The notes below the pieces were generated by a model. The model made no database searches. It was not told the DNA's origin and saw nothing but the letters and a program-made list of their open reading frames with translations. A DNA stretch of 64,000 nt from Chitinophaga cymbidii (GTDB lineage: Bacteria > Bacteroidota > Bacteroidia > Chitinophagales > Chitinophagaceae). Where the stretch lies: positions 992,001-1,056,000 of the forward strand of contig NZ_BKAU01000002.1 of the NCBI RefSeq assembly GCF_007992715.1, written 5' to 3'. Of the stretch, positions 1 through 9,083 are shown in pieces. The position numbers and the translations under genes are program-made. The stretch's first letter is position 1, and each line of letters opens with the position of its first letter.

Positions 1-76
1 CAAGAAAAAGAAATTAACAATGGAAACGGCCGGAAATTTGCGGAAAGGGGGATATCTTGCCCGGAATTTCCTTAAT

Positions 77-850
77 ATGTACCTTATGCAGCCTGAACAA
101 GCCTTTAGCCGATTATTGCAGATCATGGACGATTTGAGGGAGAAATGCCCCTGGGACCGGAAACAGACGCTCCAATCCCTCCGCCAGCTCACCATAGAAG
201 AGCTGTACGAACTGGCGGACGCCATTACCGAACAGGATTTCAAGGGCATTAAAGAAGAACTGGGGGACCTCCTGCTGCATATCGTCTTTTACGCGAAGAT
301 CGGCTCCGAGCAGCGGCAATTCGATATCACCGACGTGATTACGGGTATCTGCGACAAGCTGGTGGCCCGTCATCCGCATATTTACGGGGACGTGAAGGTG
401 GAAAACGAAGAGGATGTGAAGCAGAACTGGGAAAAGCTGAAGCTGAAAGAAGGCAAGGAGTCCGTTTTAAGCGGCGTGCCGGTGTCGCTGCCCGCGTTGG
501 TGAAATCCATGCGTTTGCAGGAAAAGGCGAAGCAGGTGGGGTTTGAATGGGAGAACAGGGAACAGGTGTGGGAAAAGGTGAGGGAGGAAATGGAAGAATT
601 GAAAGAAGCGGTGGAAGACGGGCGCCCGGATGAAATGGAGGCCGAATTTGGCGATCTGCTCTTTTCCCTGGTCAACTACAGCCGGTTCATGAAGATCGAT
701 GCGGAGAATGCGCTGGAACGCACGAACAAGAAGTTCATCCGCCGTTTCCGCGCAATGGAGGGAATGGCCGCGGCCGAAGGGCGCCGGCTCGATGAAATGA
801 GCCTCGCGGAAATGGACGGCCTGTGGAACAAGGTAAAGGAAGGGGAATAA
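77..850 (+). CDS. mazG: Nucleoside triphosphate pyrophosphohydrolase MazG
   Basis: Cytoplasmic enzyme that hydrolyses (d)NTPs to the monophosphate and pyrophosphate, a house-cleaning activity. About 257 aa, close to the usual two-domain MazG length. The N-terminal MazG domain shows REKCPWDRKQT followed by EELYELADAI and EELGDLLLHIVF. The C-terminal repeat shows EEMEELKEAVEDG and EAEFGDLLFSLVNYSRF. These are the ExxE and ExxD clusters that bind Mg2+. An upstream in-frame ATG at 20 would add 19 residues that do not resemble the family, so the start at 77 (or 86) is preferred. The next gene begins 3 bp after the stop, so the two are probably co-transcribed. Family assignment is secure; the exact start is not. 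Confidence 0.93.
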   Translation: MYLMQPEQAFSRLLQIMDDLREKCPWDRKQTLQSLRQLTIEELYELADAITEQDFKGIKEELGDLLLHIVFYAKIGSEQRQFDITDVITGICDKLVARHPHIYGDVKVENEEDVKQNWEKLKLKEGKESVLSGVPVSLPALVKSMRLQEKAKQVGFEWENREQVWEKVREEMEELKEAVEDGRPDEMEAEFGDLLFSLVNYSRFMKIDAENALERTNKKFIRRFRAMEGMAAAEGRRLDEMSLAEMDGLWNKVKEGE

Positions 851-853
851 TCT

Positions 854-3800
854 ATGCTCGATATAAAAGAAATAAGACTGTTTTTCCTCCGTAACGGCTA
901 CCTGCTTATTATATCGGCATGGCTGTTCACGTTCGCATTCCTGTTCAACAACTACTGGAGCTATTATTCCTCCCCGCACGGCGTGCAGCGCAGCCTGGAA
1001 AGCGACATCCGGTCGCGGCAGGAAGATTTTAACGAACTGGCGGATGATACCGCCATCGTTAATGCGCTGTTTAAAGGCTCCTACGAGGAGCAAACCTTGC
1101 AGGATATTTACCGGGAAAGCTATTATGTTTTTGCGTACGACAGCACCCAGACGGGCCTGCAGCCACGTTTCTGGAGCACCAGCTCCATCGCCCCCCCGGT
1201 GCAGGAAGGCCTGCGGGAGGGCGTGACCTTCCGCCGCCTTGTGAACGGATACTATGTGATGCTCTGCCGCAAGGTGCAGCCGATGAAATATGTAGTGGGA
1301 CTGATCCCCGTGAAGCAGGAATTCGCCATCAACAACGATTACCTGCAGAACCAGTTTTACGGCCGCCCGGCCATCGGCCGGGAATACGCCATCCATCTGC
1401 GTCCGCCGGGACTGCCGGTGCTGGATGCGAATGAGAAGATACTGTTCTACCTTTTTTATAATCCCGGCCTGCAGGAGCCGTCGCCCAGCCTCACGAGCAT
1501 GCTGCTGCTGACGGTGGGTTGTATTTGCGTGCTGATCTTCATCAACCTGTTTGCCACGCTGATGGCGCGCAAGCTCACGCCGCTGTGGGGGTTTTTGTTT
1601 TTGCTGGGCGTGGTGCTGCTGTTCAGGGTGCTCAGCTACGTTTATAACTTCCCGATAGACCTGCGCGCGCTGAATCTTTTCGATCCCACGATCTACGCGA
1701 AAGACGAGATATTCAAGTCGCTGGGGGACCTGCTGCTGAACGTGCTGCTGGCCTTCTGGCTGATCCTGTTCTTCCGGCAGCATGTGCGCACTATTCACCC
1801 GCCGGTCGTCCGCACCAAATGGCAAAGCCGCCTGATCATCGGCGCGGCGGGGCTGGTGATGTTCATCGTGGGGCAGTTTCTGCTGGAACTGATACGCAGC
1901 CTGGTGATCGACTCCAAGATATCTTATGACGTTACCAACTTTTTCAGTCTGAATGAATACAGCGTGATCGGCAGCATGAGCCTCGGTTTCATCGCCATCA
2001 GCTTTCTTTTCTTTTCACAGATCGTCAACTACCTGCTCAACCAGCTGACGGATTTTCAGTACCGCGCCAAGTATATTTCCCTGCTGGTGGTGGGACTGGT
2101 ATGGCTGGCGTTCCGCTTCAATGCGCCGGACCTCAGCGCTTCCGTGGCTTTCATGTTCTGGCTGCTGGGGTATGTTGTGCTGCTGGACTTGCTGGAACTG
2201 CGTTTCAGCCAGGGTAGCGCCACGCTGCCTTTCATCGTGTGGATGCTGGTGATGACCGTCACTACCTCCGCCGTGCTCATCTACTATAACAACCAGAAAG
2301 AGCAGACCAGCCGCATGCGCGTGGCCATGAACCTTTCCAAGCAGCGCGATCCCTACCTGGAAACCCTGCTCAACGATGTAGGCGAACGGCTGGCGCAGGA
2401 ACCCCAGGTCAAAAACTTCTTTTCGGAACGCACGCGCACCAGCAAACGGCAGCTTGAGCGCACCTTGCAGGAAAAATATTTCTCCCGCTACATCAGCCGG
2501 TTCAACGTGCTCTTCTTTACATTCGATGAAGAAGGCCAGCCGCTTTTTAACAGTGGCCGCACCAGCTTTGAATCGTTGCAGGACCGCATCATGGTGGGCA
2601 GCGAACTGCCGCATGTGCTCGGCCGCGATCTTTATTACGATGAAAGGAGCTTTAATGACTATAGCTATATCGGTAAGAAGGAGATCTATGGGCCGGGGGA
2701 CACCGTGTCCGGCTACCTCTTTTACGAAGTACGCTCGGAACCGGAAATAGCGCAGCCGGACCGGCTTTATCCCGAATTGCTGATCGAAAGCGCCATGCAC
2801 GATGCCGCGTCGGAATACACGGACCGGTACTCCTATGCCGTCTACAACAAAGGCGTGCTCGTGACCAATCACAACAATTATCCTTTCAAGGCAAGGCTCA
2901 CGCCCGCGGAGATCCCCGTGGCCGATGCGGTGTTCGATGAACAGAAGGGTTATTCGCTGCTGTACTATAAAGATTCGAAAGACAAGCTGGTGGTGGTGGC
3001 AAAGCCCACGCGGAACTTCCTGGAGTTTATCACGCTGTTCGCTTACATGTTCTGCCTTTTCCTGCTGATCATCGGTATTTACAGCCTGGTAGACCTGCTG
3101 GTAAAGGCGAGGCTGCGCATTTCCAACCTTCAGTCCCTCCTGAAGCTCAGCATCCGCAACAAAGTGCAGAGCACGATCATCTTTGCCGTGGCCTTTGCAT
3201 TCCTGGCATTGGGGCTCGCCACCATCCTGTTCTTCATCAACCGTTACCGCGCGGAGAACGCGGAAAGGCTGAGCAGAACGGTGCACAGCATTGCGCGGGA
3301 CATAGAAGCGGTCTTTTATTCGCAGCGCATGCTGGACCAGGTGGAGACCATCTACGATTCCATTTTCCTTGCCGATCTGTCCCGCAACATCGGCGTCATT
3401 GCCACAGAGCATAATGTGGACGTGAATATTTATGATACGCGCGGGAACCTGCAACTGTCCGCGCAGCCGCTCATGATAGAAAAAGGGCTGATCTCCGGCG
3501 CTATGAACCCGGTGGCTTTCTATCAGCTGTCGAAGCTCCGGAAGATCCAGTACATCCAGGAAGAGCAGATCGGAAAAATGAAATACATCAGCGGCTACAT
3601 TCCGCTGCGGGACAAGGATGGCGCCTTCGCCTATCTCAATGTGCCGTATTTCGCCACACAAACGGAGCTGAACCAGCAGATCTCCACGTTCCTCGTGGCG
3701 CTCATCAATATCAACGCATTTATTTTCCTGATCGCCGGCCTGCTCGTGTTGCTGATATCCAATACCATCACCAAATCTTTTTCATTGATCACGGACAAGC

Positions 3801-4606
3801 TGCGAAGCGTGAACCTTGGGCAGCAGAACGAGCCGGTGGAATGGGATAAGGAAGATGAGATAGGTTTGCTGGTAAAGGAATATAACAAGATGGTGCAGAA
3901 GCTGGAAGTGAGTGCCGCCATGCTGGCGAAAAGCGAGCGGGAGGGCGCCTGGCGGGAAATGGCCCGGCAGGTGGCGCACGAGATCAAGAACCCGCTGACG
4001 CCGATGAAGCTCAGCATCCAGTACCTGCAGCGTGCTATCGCCAACGATTCCCCGGATGTGAAAGCCCTTTCCAGGAATGTGGCGAACACGCTGGTGGAGC
4101 AGATCGAACACTTGTCCAACATCGCATCGGACTTCGCTGCTTTCGCGCATATCACGAAGGTCAACAACGAAGTGTTCTCGCTGAGCGAGCTGCTGTCTTC
4201 CGTAACGGGACTGTACATGAGCAACCCCGAATGCCATATTTATTTTGAGCGGAATGAAAAGCCGTATAAGGTGGATGCCGATAAAACGCAGATCAACCGG
4301 CTTTTCACCAACCTGCTGCAAAACGCCATACAGGCCATTCCCGAAGGGAAGGAAGGGCATATTGCCATCAGCATGCAGGATGAAGGGGAAGATGTGGTGG
4401 TAAAGGTGACCGATAACGGTACCGGCATTCCGCCGGAGGTGCAGCCGAAGATCTTTGTGCCGAATTTCACCACGAAGTCGTCTGGTACGGGCCTGGGCCT
4501 GGCGATGTGCAAGAACATTGTGGAGCAGGCTGGCGGGGAGATTTGGTTTACTACTTCTCCCGGTATTGGCACTACGTTTTATGTGAAGCTGCCGGTGGTG
4601 GGGTAG
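854..4606 (+). CDS. Large NtrY-like membrane sensor histidine kinase
   Basis: Inner-membrane sensor kinase of 1250 aa. One transmembrane helix lies near residues 10-35, a cluster of about eight between 210 and 480, and others near 725, 770 and 945. A long extracytoplasmic or linker segment lies between 480 and 720, and a HAMP-like region near 970-1020. The H-box reads ARQVAHEIKNPLTPMKLS (His near residue 1042), the NtrY-type signature. The ATPase domain has NLLQNAIQAIP (N-box), DNGTGIP and GTGLGLAMCKN. It is far longer than a typical NtrY, and no response regulator lies next to it, so the partner must be elsewhere. It follows mazG by 3 bp. Kinase identity is certain; the signal sensed is unknown. 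Confidence 0.9.
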   Translation: MLDIKEIRLFFLRNGYLLIISAWLFTFAFLFNNYWSYYSSPHGVQRSLESDIRSRQEDFNELADDTAIVNALFKGSYEEQTLQDIYRESYYVFAYDSTQTGLQPRFWSTSSIAPPVQEGLREGVTFRRLVNGYYVMLCRKVQPMKYVVGLIPVKQEFAINNDYLQNQFYGRPAIGREYAIHLRPPGLPVLDANEKILFYLFYNPGLQEPSPSLTSMLLLTVGCICVLIFINLFATLMARKLTPLWGFLFLLGVVLLFRVLSYVYNFPIDLRALNLFDPTIYAKDEIFKSLGDLLLNVLLAFWLILFFRQHVRTIHPPVVRTKWQSRLIIGAAGLVMFIVGQFLLELIRSLVIDSKISYDVTNFFSLNEYSVIGSMSLGFIAISFLFFSQIVNYLLNQLTDFQYRAKYISLLVVGLVWLAFRFNAPDLSASVAFMFWLLGYVVLLDLLELRFSQGSATLPFIVWMLVMTVTTSAVLIYYNNQKEQTSRMRVAMNLSKQRDPYLETLLNDVGERLAQEPQVKNFFSERTRTSKRQLERTLQEKYFSRYISRFNVLFFTFDEEGQPLFNSGRTSFESLQDRIMVGSELPHVLGRDLYYDERSFNDYSYIGKKEIYGPGDTVSGYLFYEVRSEPEIAQPDRLYPELLIESAMHDAASEYTDRYSYAVYNKGVLVTNHNNYPFKARLTPAEIPVADAVFDEQKGYSLLYYKDSKDKLVVVAKPTRNFLEFITLFAYMFCLFLLIIGIYSLVDLLVKARLRISNLQSLLKLSIRNKVQSTIIFAVAFAFLALGLATILFFINRYRAENAERLSRTVHSIARDIEAVFYSQRMLDQVETIYDSIFLADLSRNIGVIATEHNVDVNIYDTRGNLQLSAQPLMIEKGLISGAMNPVAFYQLSKLRKIQYIQEEQIGKMKYISGYIPLRDKDGAFAYLNVPYFATQTELNQQISTFLVALININAFIFLIAGLLVLLISNTITKSFSLITDKLRSVNLGQQNEPVEWDKEDEIGLLVKEYNKMVQKLEVSAAMLAKSEREGAWREMARQVAHEIKNPLTPMKLSIQYLQRAIANDSPDVKALSRNVANTLVEQIEHLSNIASDFAAFAHITKVNNEVFSLSELLSSVTGLYMSNPECHIYFERNEKPYKVDADKTQINRLFTNLLQNAIQAIPEGKEGHIAISMQDEGEDVVVKVTDNGTGIPPEVQPKIFVPNFTTKSSGTGLGLAMCKNIVEQAGGEIWFTTSPGIGTTFYVKLPVVG

Positions 4607-4618
4607 AGGAAACAAAAA

Positions 4619-4640
4619 AAGATGACCACGTGGTCATCTT
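4619..4640. terminator. Bidirectional terminator between the sensor kinase and plsX
   Basis: Perfect 22-bp palindrome (half-site AAGATGACCAC) between the two convergent stop codons. Seven A residues lie on its left, so transcripts of plsX on the minus strand would end in a hairpin followed by seven U, a classic intrinsic terminator. For the plus strand the trailing sequence is less U-rich. Confidence 0.8.
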
Positions 4641-4663
4641 CAATTATCTTTCGGAGAGCATAA

Positions 4664-5611
4664 TTATTTCACTTCCACAAAGCTCTCCCTGATCTTCTCC
4701 AACAACTTGCTTTCGATCATTTTCTTCGCCAGCCCGATCATATTGGAGAACGCGCGCTGCCCGGAAATACCATGCCCGATGATCACCGGCTCCGCCACGC
4801 CGAGCACAGGCGTACCGCCATATTGCTCGAAATCGAACTTGTCCATATAATCATCCTTGATATTGCGGCGAACGGCCACATCGTGGAAAGATTCGGCCAT
4901 TTTCAGTATCACGTTGCCGGTAAAGCCTTCACAAACGATCACATCCGCCGTATCCTTGAAAACGTCCCGTCCTTCTACGTTACCGATGAAGTTCAGGTGC
5001 GTGTTCTCTTTCAGCAGGGGATAGGTGGCCTGAGCGAGAAGATTGCCTTTGCCTTCCTCTTCACCGATGTTGAGCAATCCCACTTTCGGTTTGTCCGTAC
5101 CCATGATGTACTGGGAGTAGAGGGAGCCGAGAACGGCGAACTGTACCAGGTTTTCCGGTTTGCAGTCCGCATTGATGCCCACATCCAGCAAAAGACCGTA
5201 CGAGCCGTTCTCCCGTGGAACCACGGTGGAAATGGTAGGCCGCTGAATGCCTTCGATCAGTTTGATGGAGTAGATGGCGCCCACCATCATGGCTCCGGTA
5301 TTGCCGGCGCTGATAAACGCATCGATCTTTTTGTTCTGAAGAAGATGAAAGCCGATGGAGATGGAGGAATGCGGCTTTTCCTTGAGTGCTTTGGTAGGAT
5401 GTTCATTCATCCCTATTACCTGGGATGAATGAACAACTGTATATCTTGACTGGTTCAGCTGCGCATCGGCTAACAGGGGTGTTAGGGCCTGCTCGTCACC
5501 GATCAGCACAAGATGCGCATTGGATGCATCACCGTCTAAAAATAATTTTACTCCTTTTACTGCTTCTGCGGGGGCAAAGTCGCCACCCATCATATCTAGC
5601 CCGATTCTCAT
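4664..5611 (-). CDS. plsX: Phosphate acyltransferase PlsX
   Basis: Converts acyl-ACP and phosphate to acyl-phosphate, the first committed step of the PlsX/PlsY phospholipid route. It is a peripheral membrane enzyme. The N-terminus MRIGLDMMGGDFAP and the segment ISAGNTGAMMVGA are family hallmarks, as are GLLNIGEEEGKG and VCEGFTGNVILKM. At 315 aa it is full length. It is the last gene of the YceD-like/rpmF/plsX operon. In many bacteria fabH follows plsX, but here a strong terminator does. Confidence 0.97.
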   Translation of the reverse strand: MRIGLDMMGGDFAPAEAVKGVKLFLDGDASNAHLVLIGDEQALTPLLADAQLNQSRYTVVHSSQVIGMNEHPTKALKEKPHSSISIGFHLLQNKKIDAFISAGNTGAMMVGAIYSIKLIEGIQRPTISTVVPRENGSYGLLLDVGINADCKPENLVQFAVLGSLYSQYIMGTDKPKVGLLNIGEEEGKGNLLAQATYPLLKENTHLNFIGNVEGRDVFKDTADVIVCEGFTGNVILKMAESFHDVAVRRNIKDDYMDKFDFEQYGGTPVLGVAEPVIIGHGISGQRAFSNMIGLAKKMIESKLLEKIRESFVEVK

Positions 5612-5657
5612 GAACTGTAGTTTGTCTGTTAGCTCGGGGTAAAATTAGTAAAAATTA

Positions 5658-5852
5658 TTATTTAGCAGCGGCTTGTTTTTCCAGTACTACTTTTCCTTTG
5701 TAGAACAGTTTGTTTTCTACCCAGTGGGCACGGTGTCTCAGGTGCACTTCGCCGGTAGCGCTGTCTGTGCTTAAAGTGTCAGCAAAAGCCTTGTAATGCG
5801 TTCTTCTTTTAGCTGATCTTTGTTGCGAATGTCTGCGTTTAGGATTCGGCAT
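5658..5852 (-). CDS. rpmF: 50S ribosomal protein L32
   Basis: Small basic protein of 64 aa from the large ribosomal subunit. It begins MPNPKRRHSQQRSAKRRTHY, the usual L32 N-terminus. It lies between the YceD-like gene (31 bp upstream) and plsX (46 bp downstream), the order widely conserved in bacteria. The zinc-binding cysteines seen in some L32 proteins are absent, so this is a cysteine-free form. Confidence 0.97.
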   Translation of the reverse strand: MPNPKRRHSQQRSAKRRTHYKAFADTLSTDSATGEVHLRHRAHWVENKLFYKGKVVLEKQAAAK

Positions 5853-5883
5853 TTTATTTGTTTTTTAATTGTTCTTGTTAATA

Positions 5884-6420
5884 TTAATTGTCCCTGAACT
5901 TCTCCAATCCTTTCCAGATCGGGTTCGTTTTGTCCTCGCCCTGCTGCTTCATTTTATCCAGCATTTCCAGCACCTTGGGATCGCAACCGCTTTTGCCGTT
6001 GCTGTCATCCGGGTGAATGCGCTGCATGGGAATGCTGAGGTTGATGAACTCATATACAAAATCGGCCACATTCAGGTGTGATTCCGTTCTGGCGATATAA
6101 GTCACATCCGGATCTTCATCCGTGTTCAGCTCTTCCGGATTTTCCACCAGCTTTACCACCTGGTTGAAATCGTCCCACAACTGCATTTCAAACGGCTGTC
6201 CGCAGCGGTCGCAGGTAACGGTTACCGTACCCCCCACCTCGAATTTCAGCAAAAAGAAGTTATTCTTCTTGTCAAATTGTAACTTTACCGTGGCGTTACA
6301 GTTCGAGAAATCCTGCGGCCCGTAGTTTTCAAAGAAACTATCAGTGATCTGGTATTGGAATGTGTGCACTCCGGGCGTCAGACCGACAAAAGCTATGTCA
6401 AATTCGCGGAGATGCTTCAT
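5884..6420 (-). CDS. YceD/DUF177 family protein
   Basis: About 178 aa. The YceD (DUF177) family lies upstream of rpmF in most bacteria and is thought to act in 23S rRNA or ribosome assembly. A CDRCGQPFEM pair of cysteines sits mid-protein and an acidic stretch (EELNTDEDPD) follows, both typical. The C-terminus includes DPKVLEMLDKM. An in-frame ATG exists at 6450, but it lies inside the putative -7 promoter element at 6448-6455, so the start at 6420 (MKHLREFDIAF) is chosen. First gene of the operon with rpmF and plsX. The molecular role is not firmly established for the family. Confidence 0.85.
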   Translation of the reverse strand: MKHLREFDIAFVGLTPGVHTFQYQITDSFFENYGPQDFSNCNATVKLQFDKKNNFFLLKFEVGGTVTVTCDRCGQPFEMQLWDDFNQVVKLVENPEELNTDEDPDVTYIARTESHLNVADFVYEFINLSIPMQRIHPDDSNGKSGCDPKVLEMLDKMKQQGEDKTNPIWKGLEKFRDN

Positions 6421-6447
6421 ATCAAAAACCTCACTTTTAGAGGGATG

Positions 6448-6477
6448 CAAAGGTAATCAAATATTTCCAAAAGCAAA
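6448..6477 (-). promoter_or_regulatory. Bacteroidota-type promoter of the YceD-like/rpmF/plsX operon
   Basis: Read on the minus strand, a TTTG (-33) is followed after 18 nt by TACCTTTG (-7), an exact match to the TTTG / TAnnTTTG consensus of the primary sigma factor in Bacteroidota. Transcription should begin roughly 20 nt before the ATG at 6420. This decides the start codon of the first gene. Confidence 0.7.
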
Positions 6478-6612
6478 AATTTCCTACTTTTGCTGATACT
6501 CATACTGATTTTATATATAAAAATTTATAAAAATATCAGATATTTATTGATAGACAGTTGTGTCAAATTTCCTAACTTCATACCGTTTTAGGATAAATTG
6601 TACAAATGCCTT

Positions 6613-9078
6613 ATGAAATCCTATAAAGTACCCTATTCAGCAGACGACATGACACCCAAAGGAAGAATAGGCCGGATCAAGAAGCGTTCTTTGAAGTCCC
6701 CTTCCTCCCAGGCGGAAGGACTGCCCCATATATTTGCGCTCCCCATTGCTGTTTACCTGCAAAATACCAATGCAGGCGTCCTGGTCTCGGATGAAAAGCA
6801 CCGCTTTATCTGGGGCAATGACGTTTTCATGGAATATTTCAACACCGGCAACGGTTACGATGGCAATATCATTAACAAGTCATTCCGCGGGATGATCGAA
6901 TTTATTACGCCTTACGTGACGGACGCTGCCGCGTTTGAGTTGAAAATGAAGGAGTTGAAGAAGCGGAAAAAGCCGTTTTTCGGCTGGGAAATGGTGTTCA
7001 GGGATGGTCATATCCGGGAAGTGAGCTATATTCCGGTGTACGACGAAGGCCGTTTCGCCGGCAGCATCTGGCAGATCGTGGACGTGACCCGTCACCGCGT
7101 CTGGCAGGAAGAGCTGAAACGCACCGACGAGAAGTACCGGGTGATACTGGACAATCTCAATGCCGCCCTGTGTGAAACGGACCTCGAAGGCAATATCACG
7201 AAGGTATATGAAAGCTTCTGCCGCCTTTCGGGGTATACGGAAGATGAACTGATAGGCCGCAATATTACAGATATGTTCGTACCGGAGGAGAACCGGGAAT
7301 ACGCCCGCAATCTCCGCCGTTACCGCGTGGAAAAGAAAGTGGCCCTGCTGTACGACATGGAAATAGTGCTGAAAGACGGCTCCCGTAAATGGGTGCTGGC
7401 CAGTTCCGGCAATATTTACGACCGCGAAGGCAACGCGGTGGGAGGCGTGGGCATTCATATGGACATGACGCCGCAGAAGATCCTGCAACAGGAGCTGGAA
7501 GCGGCCCGCCAGGCCGCGGAAGACGCCCAGCGCGCGCAAAAGGAATTCCTGGCTAATATGAGCCACGAAATCCGGACGCCGCTCAATGCCATCATCGGCA
7601 TGGCGCATTTGCTGGAAGAAACAAATCCGGACGAGGAACAAAAGGAGTATATAAAGATACTGAAGCATTCATCCGGCATCCTCCACGGCCTTATTACGGA
7701 CATCCTGGATATTTCCAGGATAGAGGCCGGCAAACAGGAAGTGAACGCCCGGGAATTCGACCTCCGGGAGCTGGTGCAGAGCATGAAGCACACTTTCCAG
7801 CTGAAGCTCGGGCAACGGCCGGTAAAAGTGACGGTAGACATCGACAAAAGGATCGATACCCTGCTGATCGGTGACGACATGATCCTGAACCAGATCCTCA
7901 TGAACCTGCTGGGGAATGCGGAAAAGTTCACGAAAGAAGGGGAGATCGCCATCAGGGCCAGCCTGGAAGATATACAAGGTAACGCTCTCTGGCTCCGGTT
8001 CTCTGTTTGCGACACCGGCATCGGCATTCAGAAAGACAAACTGGAACTGATCTTCCAGAACTATAAGCAGGCGGAGAAAGATATCCGCGAGCGCTACGGC
8101 GGCACCGGCCTCGGCCTGGCGATCGCCAAGCAGCTGGTGGAGCTGCAGGGCGGAAAGATCAGCGTACAGGAAGGAGGGGAATACAGTACCTGCTTTTCCT
8201 TCACGCTGCCTTTCACAGACACGGGCAAGCCCGTGCAGCCGGACGCTGCGTCAGACCTGGAAAGCCGCCACGCCCGGTTTAACTTCGGGCAGTCGAGAGT
8301 GCTGGTGGTGGAAGACAACCAGATGAACCTGAAATATGTTATCAGCTTGCTGGAAAAATATCATGTGGATTACCAGCTGGCAACGAACGGGCCGGATGCG
8401 CTCTATTTCCTCGATTCCCGGCAGTATGATCTTGTGCTGATGGACATCCGGATACCGGGAATGGACGGGTTCGAGCTGGCGAGAAAGATCAGGGAAGATG
8501 AAAGCAAGCCCAATGTGGCCACACCCGTGATCGCCACCACCGCGGCCGCCATGCCAAGCACGGTTACGCTGGCCCGCAACATCGGCATCACGGACATTCT
8601 AACGAAGCCCTATACACCTGATCAACTGTTGCAGGTGTTGAACAAATACCTCAACGAAGACGAAACTGAAATCATTATGGAAGTGCAAAATATTAGTGGT
8701 TATGAATTTCACCCCGGCCTGGATGTCCGGTACCTGAATACGCTTTACGAAAGCAACATCGGTTATGCGATCGACCTGTTCGAGATCTTTGTAATGACCA
8801 TCCGGGAAGAGATGGGCAAGCTGGAGACCGTGGCCAGAGATCATGATTGGGAACAGCTCAAGTTCCAGGTACACAAGATCAAACCTAACTTCTCCATGGT
8901 GGGGCTGACCTGGATCACACAAAAGATGGAAGGGCTGGAAGCTTATCTCCGTAAAGCTGTAGAGCTGGAGAAATTACCGGCCATGCTCGAAGATATCACC
9001 AAAGAAGTGAACCAGCATTTTCCGGTGATCGAAGAAGAACTGCAAAAGATGTACGAATTTGTGAAAGCCGGGCAGTAA
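6613..9078 (+). CDS. Hybrid PAS sensor histidine kinase with REC and Hpt domains
   Basis: About 821 aa with no clear transmembrane helix, so probably cytoplasmic. Domains in order: PAS near 45-160, second PAS near 165-290 (YRVILDNLNAALCETDLEG), coiled linker, HisKA with FLANMSHEIRTPLNAIIGMA (His near 318), HATPase with NLLGNAEKFT, DTGIGI and GTGLGLAIAK, a receiver with VLVVEDNQMN and LVLMDIRIPGMDGF (phospho-Asp near 611), and a C-terminal Hpt with QVHKIKPNFSMVGL (His near 754). All residues for a full His-Asp-His relay are present. The longest frame starts at a TTG (6598); the ATG at 6613 is more credible. The output regulator is not encoded nearby. Confidence 0.92.
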   Translation: MKSYKVPYSADDMTPKGRIGRIKKRSLKSPSSQAEGLPHIFALPIAVYLQNTNAGVLVSDEKHRFIWGNDVFMEYFNTGNGYDGNIINKSFRGMIEFITPYVTDAAAFELKMKELKKRKKPFFGWEMVFRDGHIREVSYIPVYDEGRFAGSIWQIVDVTRHRVWQEELKRTDEKYRVILDNLNAALCETDLEGNITKVYESFCRLSGYTEDELIGRNITDMFVPEENREYARNLRRYRVEKKVALLYDMEIVLKDGSRKWVLASSGNIYDREGNAVGGVGIHMDMTPQKILQQELEAARQAAEDAQRAQKEFLANMSHEIRTPLNAIIGMAHLLEETNPDEEQKEYIKILKHSSGILHGLITDILDISRIEAGKQEVNAREFDLRELVQSMKHTFQLKLGQRPVKVTVDIDKRIDTLLIGDDMILNQILMNLLGNAEKFTKEGEIAIRASLEDIQGNALWLRFSVCDTGIGIQKDKLELIFQNYKQAEKDIRERYGGTGLGLAIAKQLVELQGGKISVQEGGEYSTCFSFTLPFTDTGKPVQPDAASDLESRHARFNFGQSRVLVVEDNQMNLKYVISLLEKYHVDYQLATNGPDALYFLDSRQYDLVLMDIRIPGMDGFELARKIREDESKPNVATPVIATTAAAMPSTVTLARNIGITDILTKPYTPDQLLQVLNKYLNEDETEIIMEVQNISGYEFHPGLDVRYLNTLYESNIGYAIDLFEIFVMTIREEMGKLETVARDHDWEQLKFQVHKIKPNFSMVGLTWITQKMEGLEAYLRKAVELEKLPAMLEDITKEVNQHFPVIEEELQKMYEFVKAGQ

Positions 9079-9083
9079 CCGGC

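Noticed and set aside
467..1825. Long open frame on the minus strand opposite mazG and the sensor kinase
   Set aside because: It lies wholly opposite conserved genes and has a His/Gln/Arg-rich, unfamiliar translation; GC-rich coding DNA often leaves such shadows. The same applies to long frames opposite susC (38048-39436), the mutase (46437-47858) and groEL (52947-53888).
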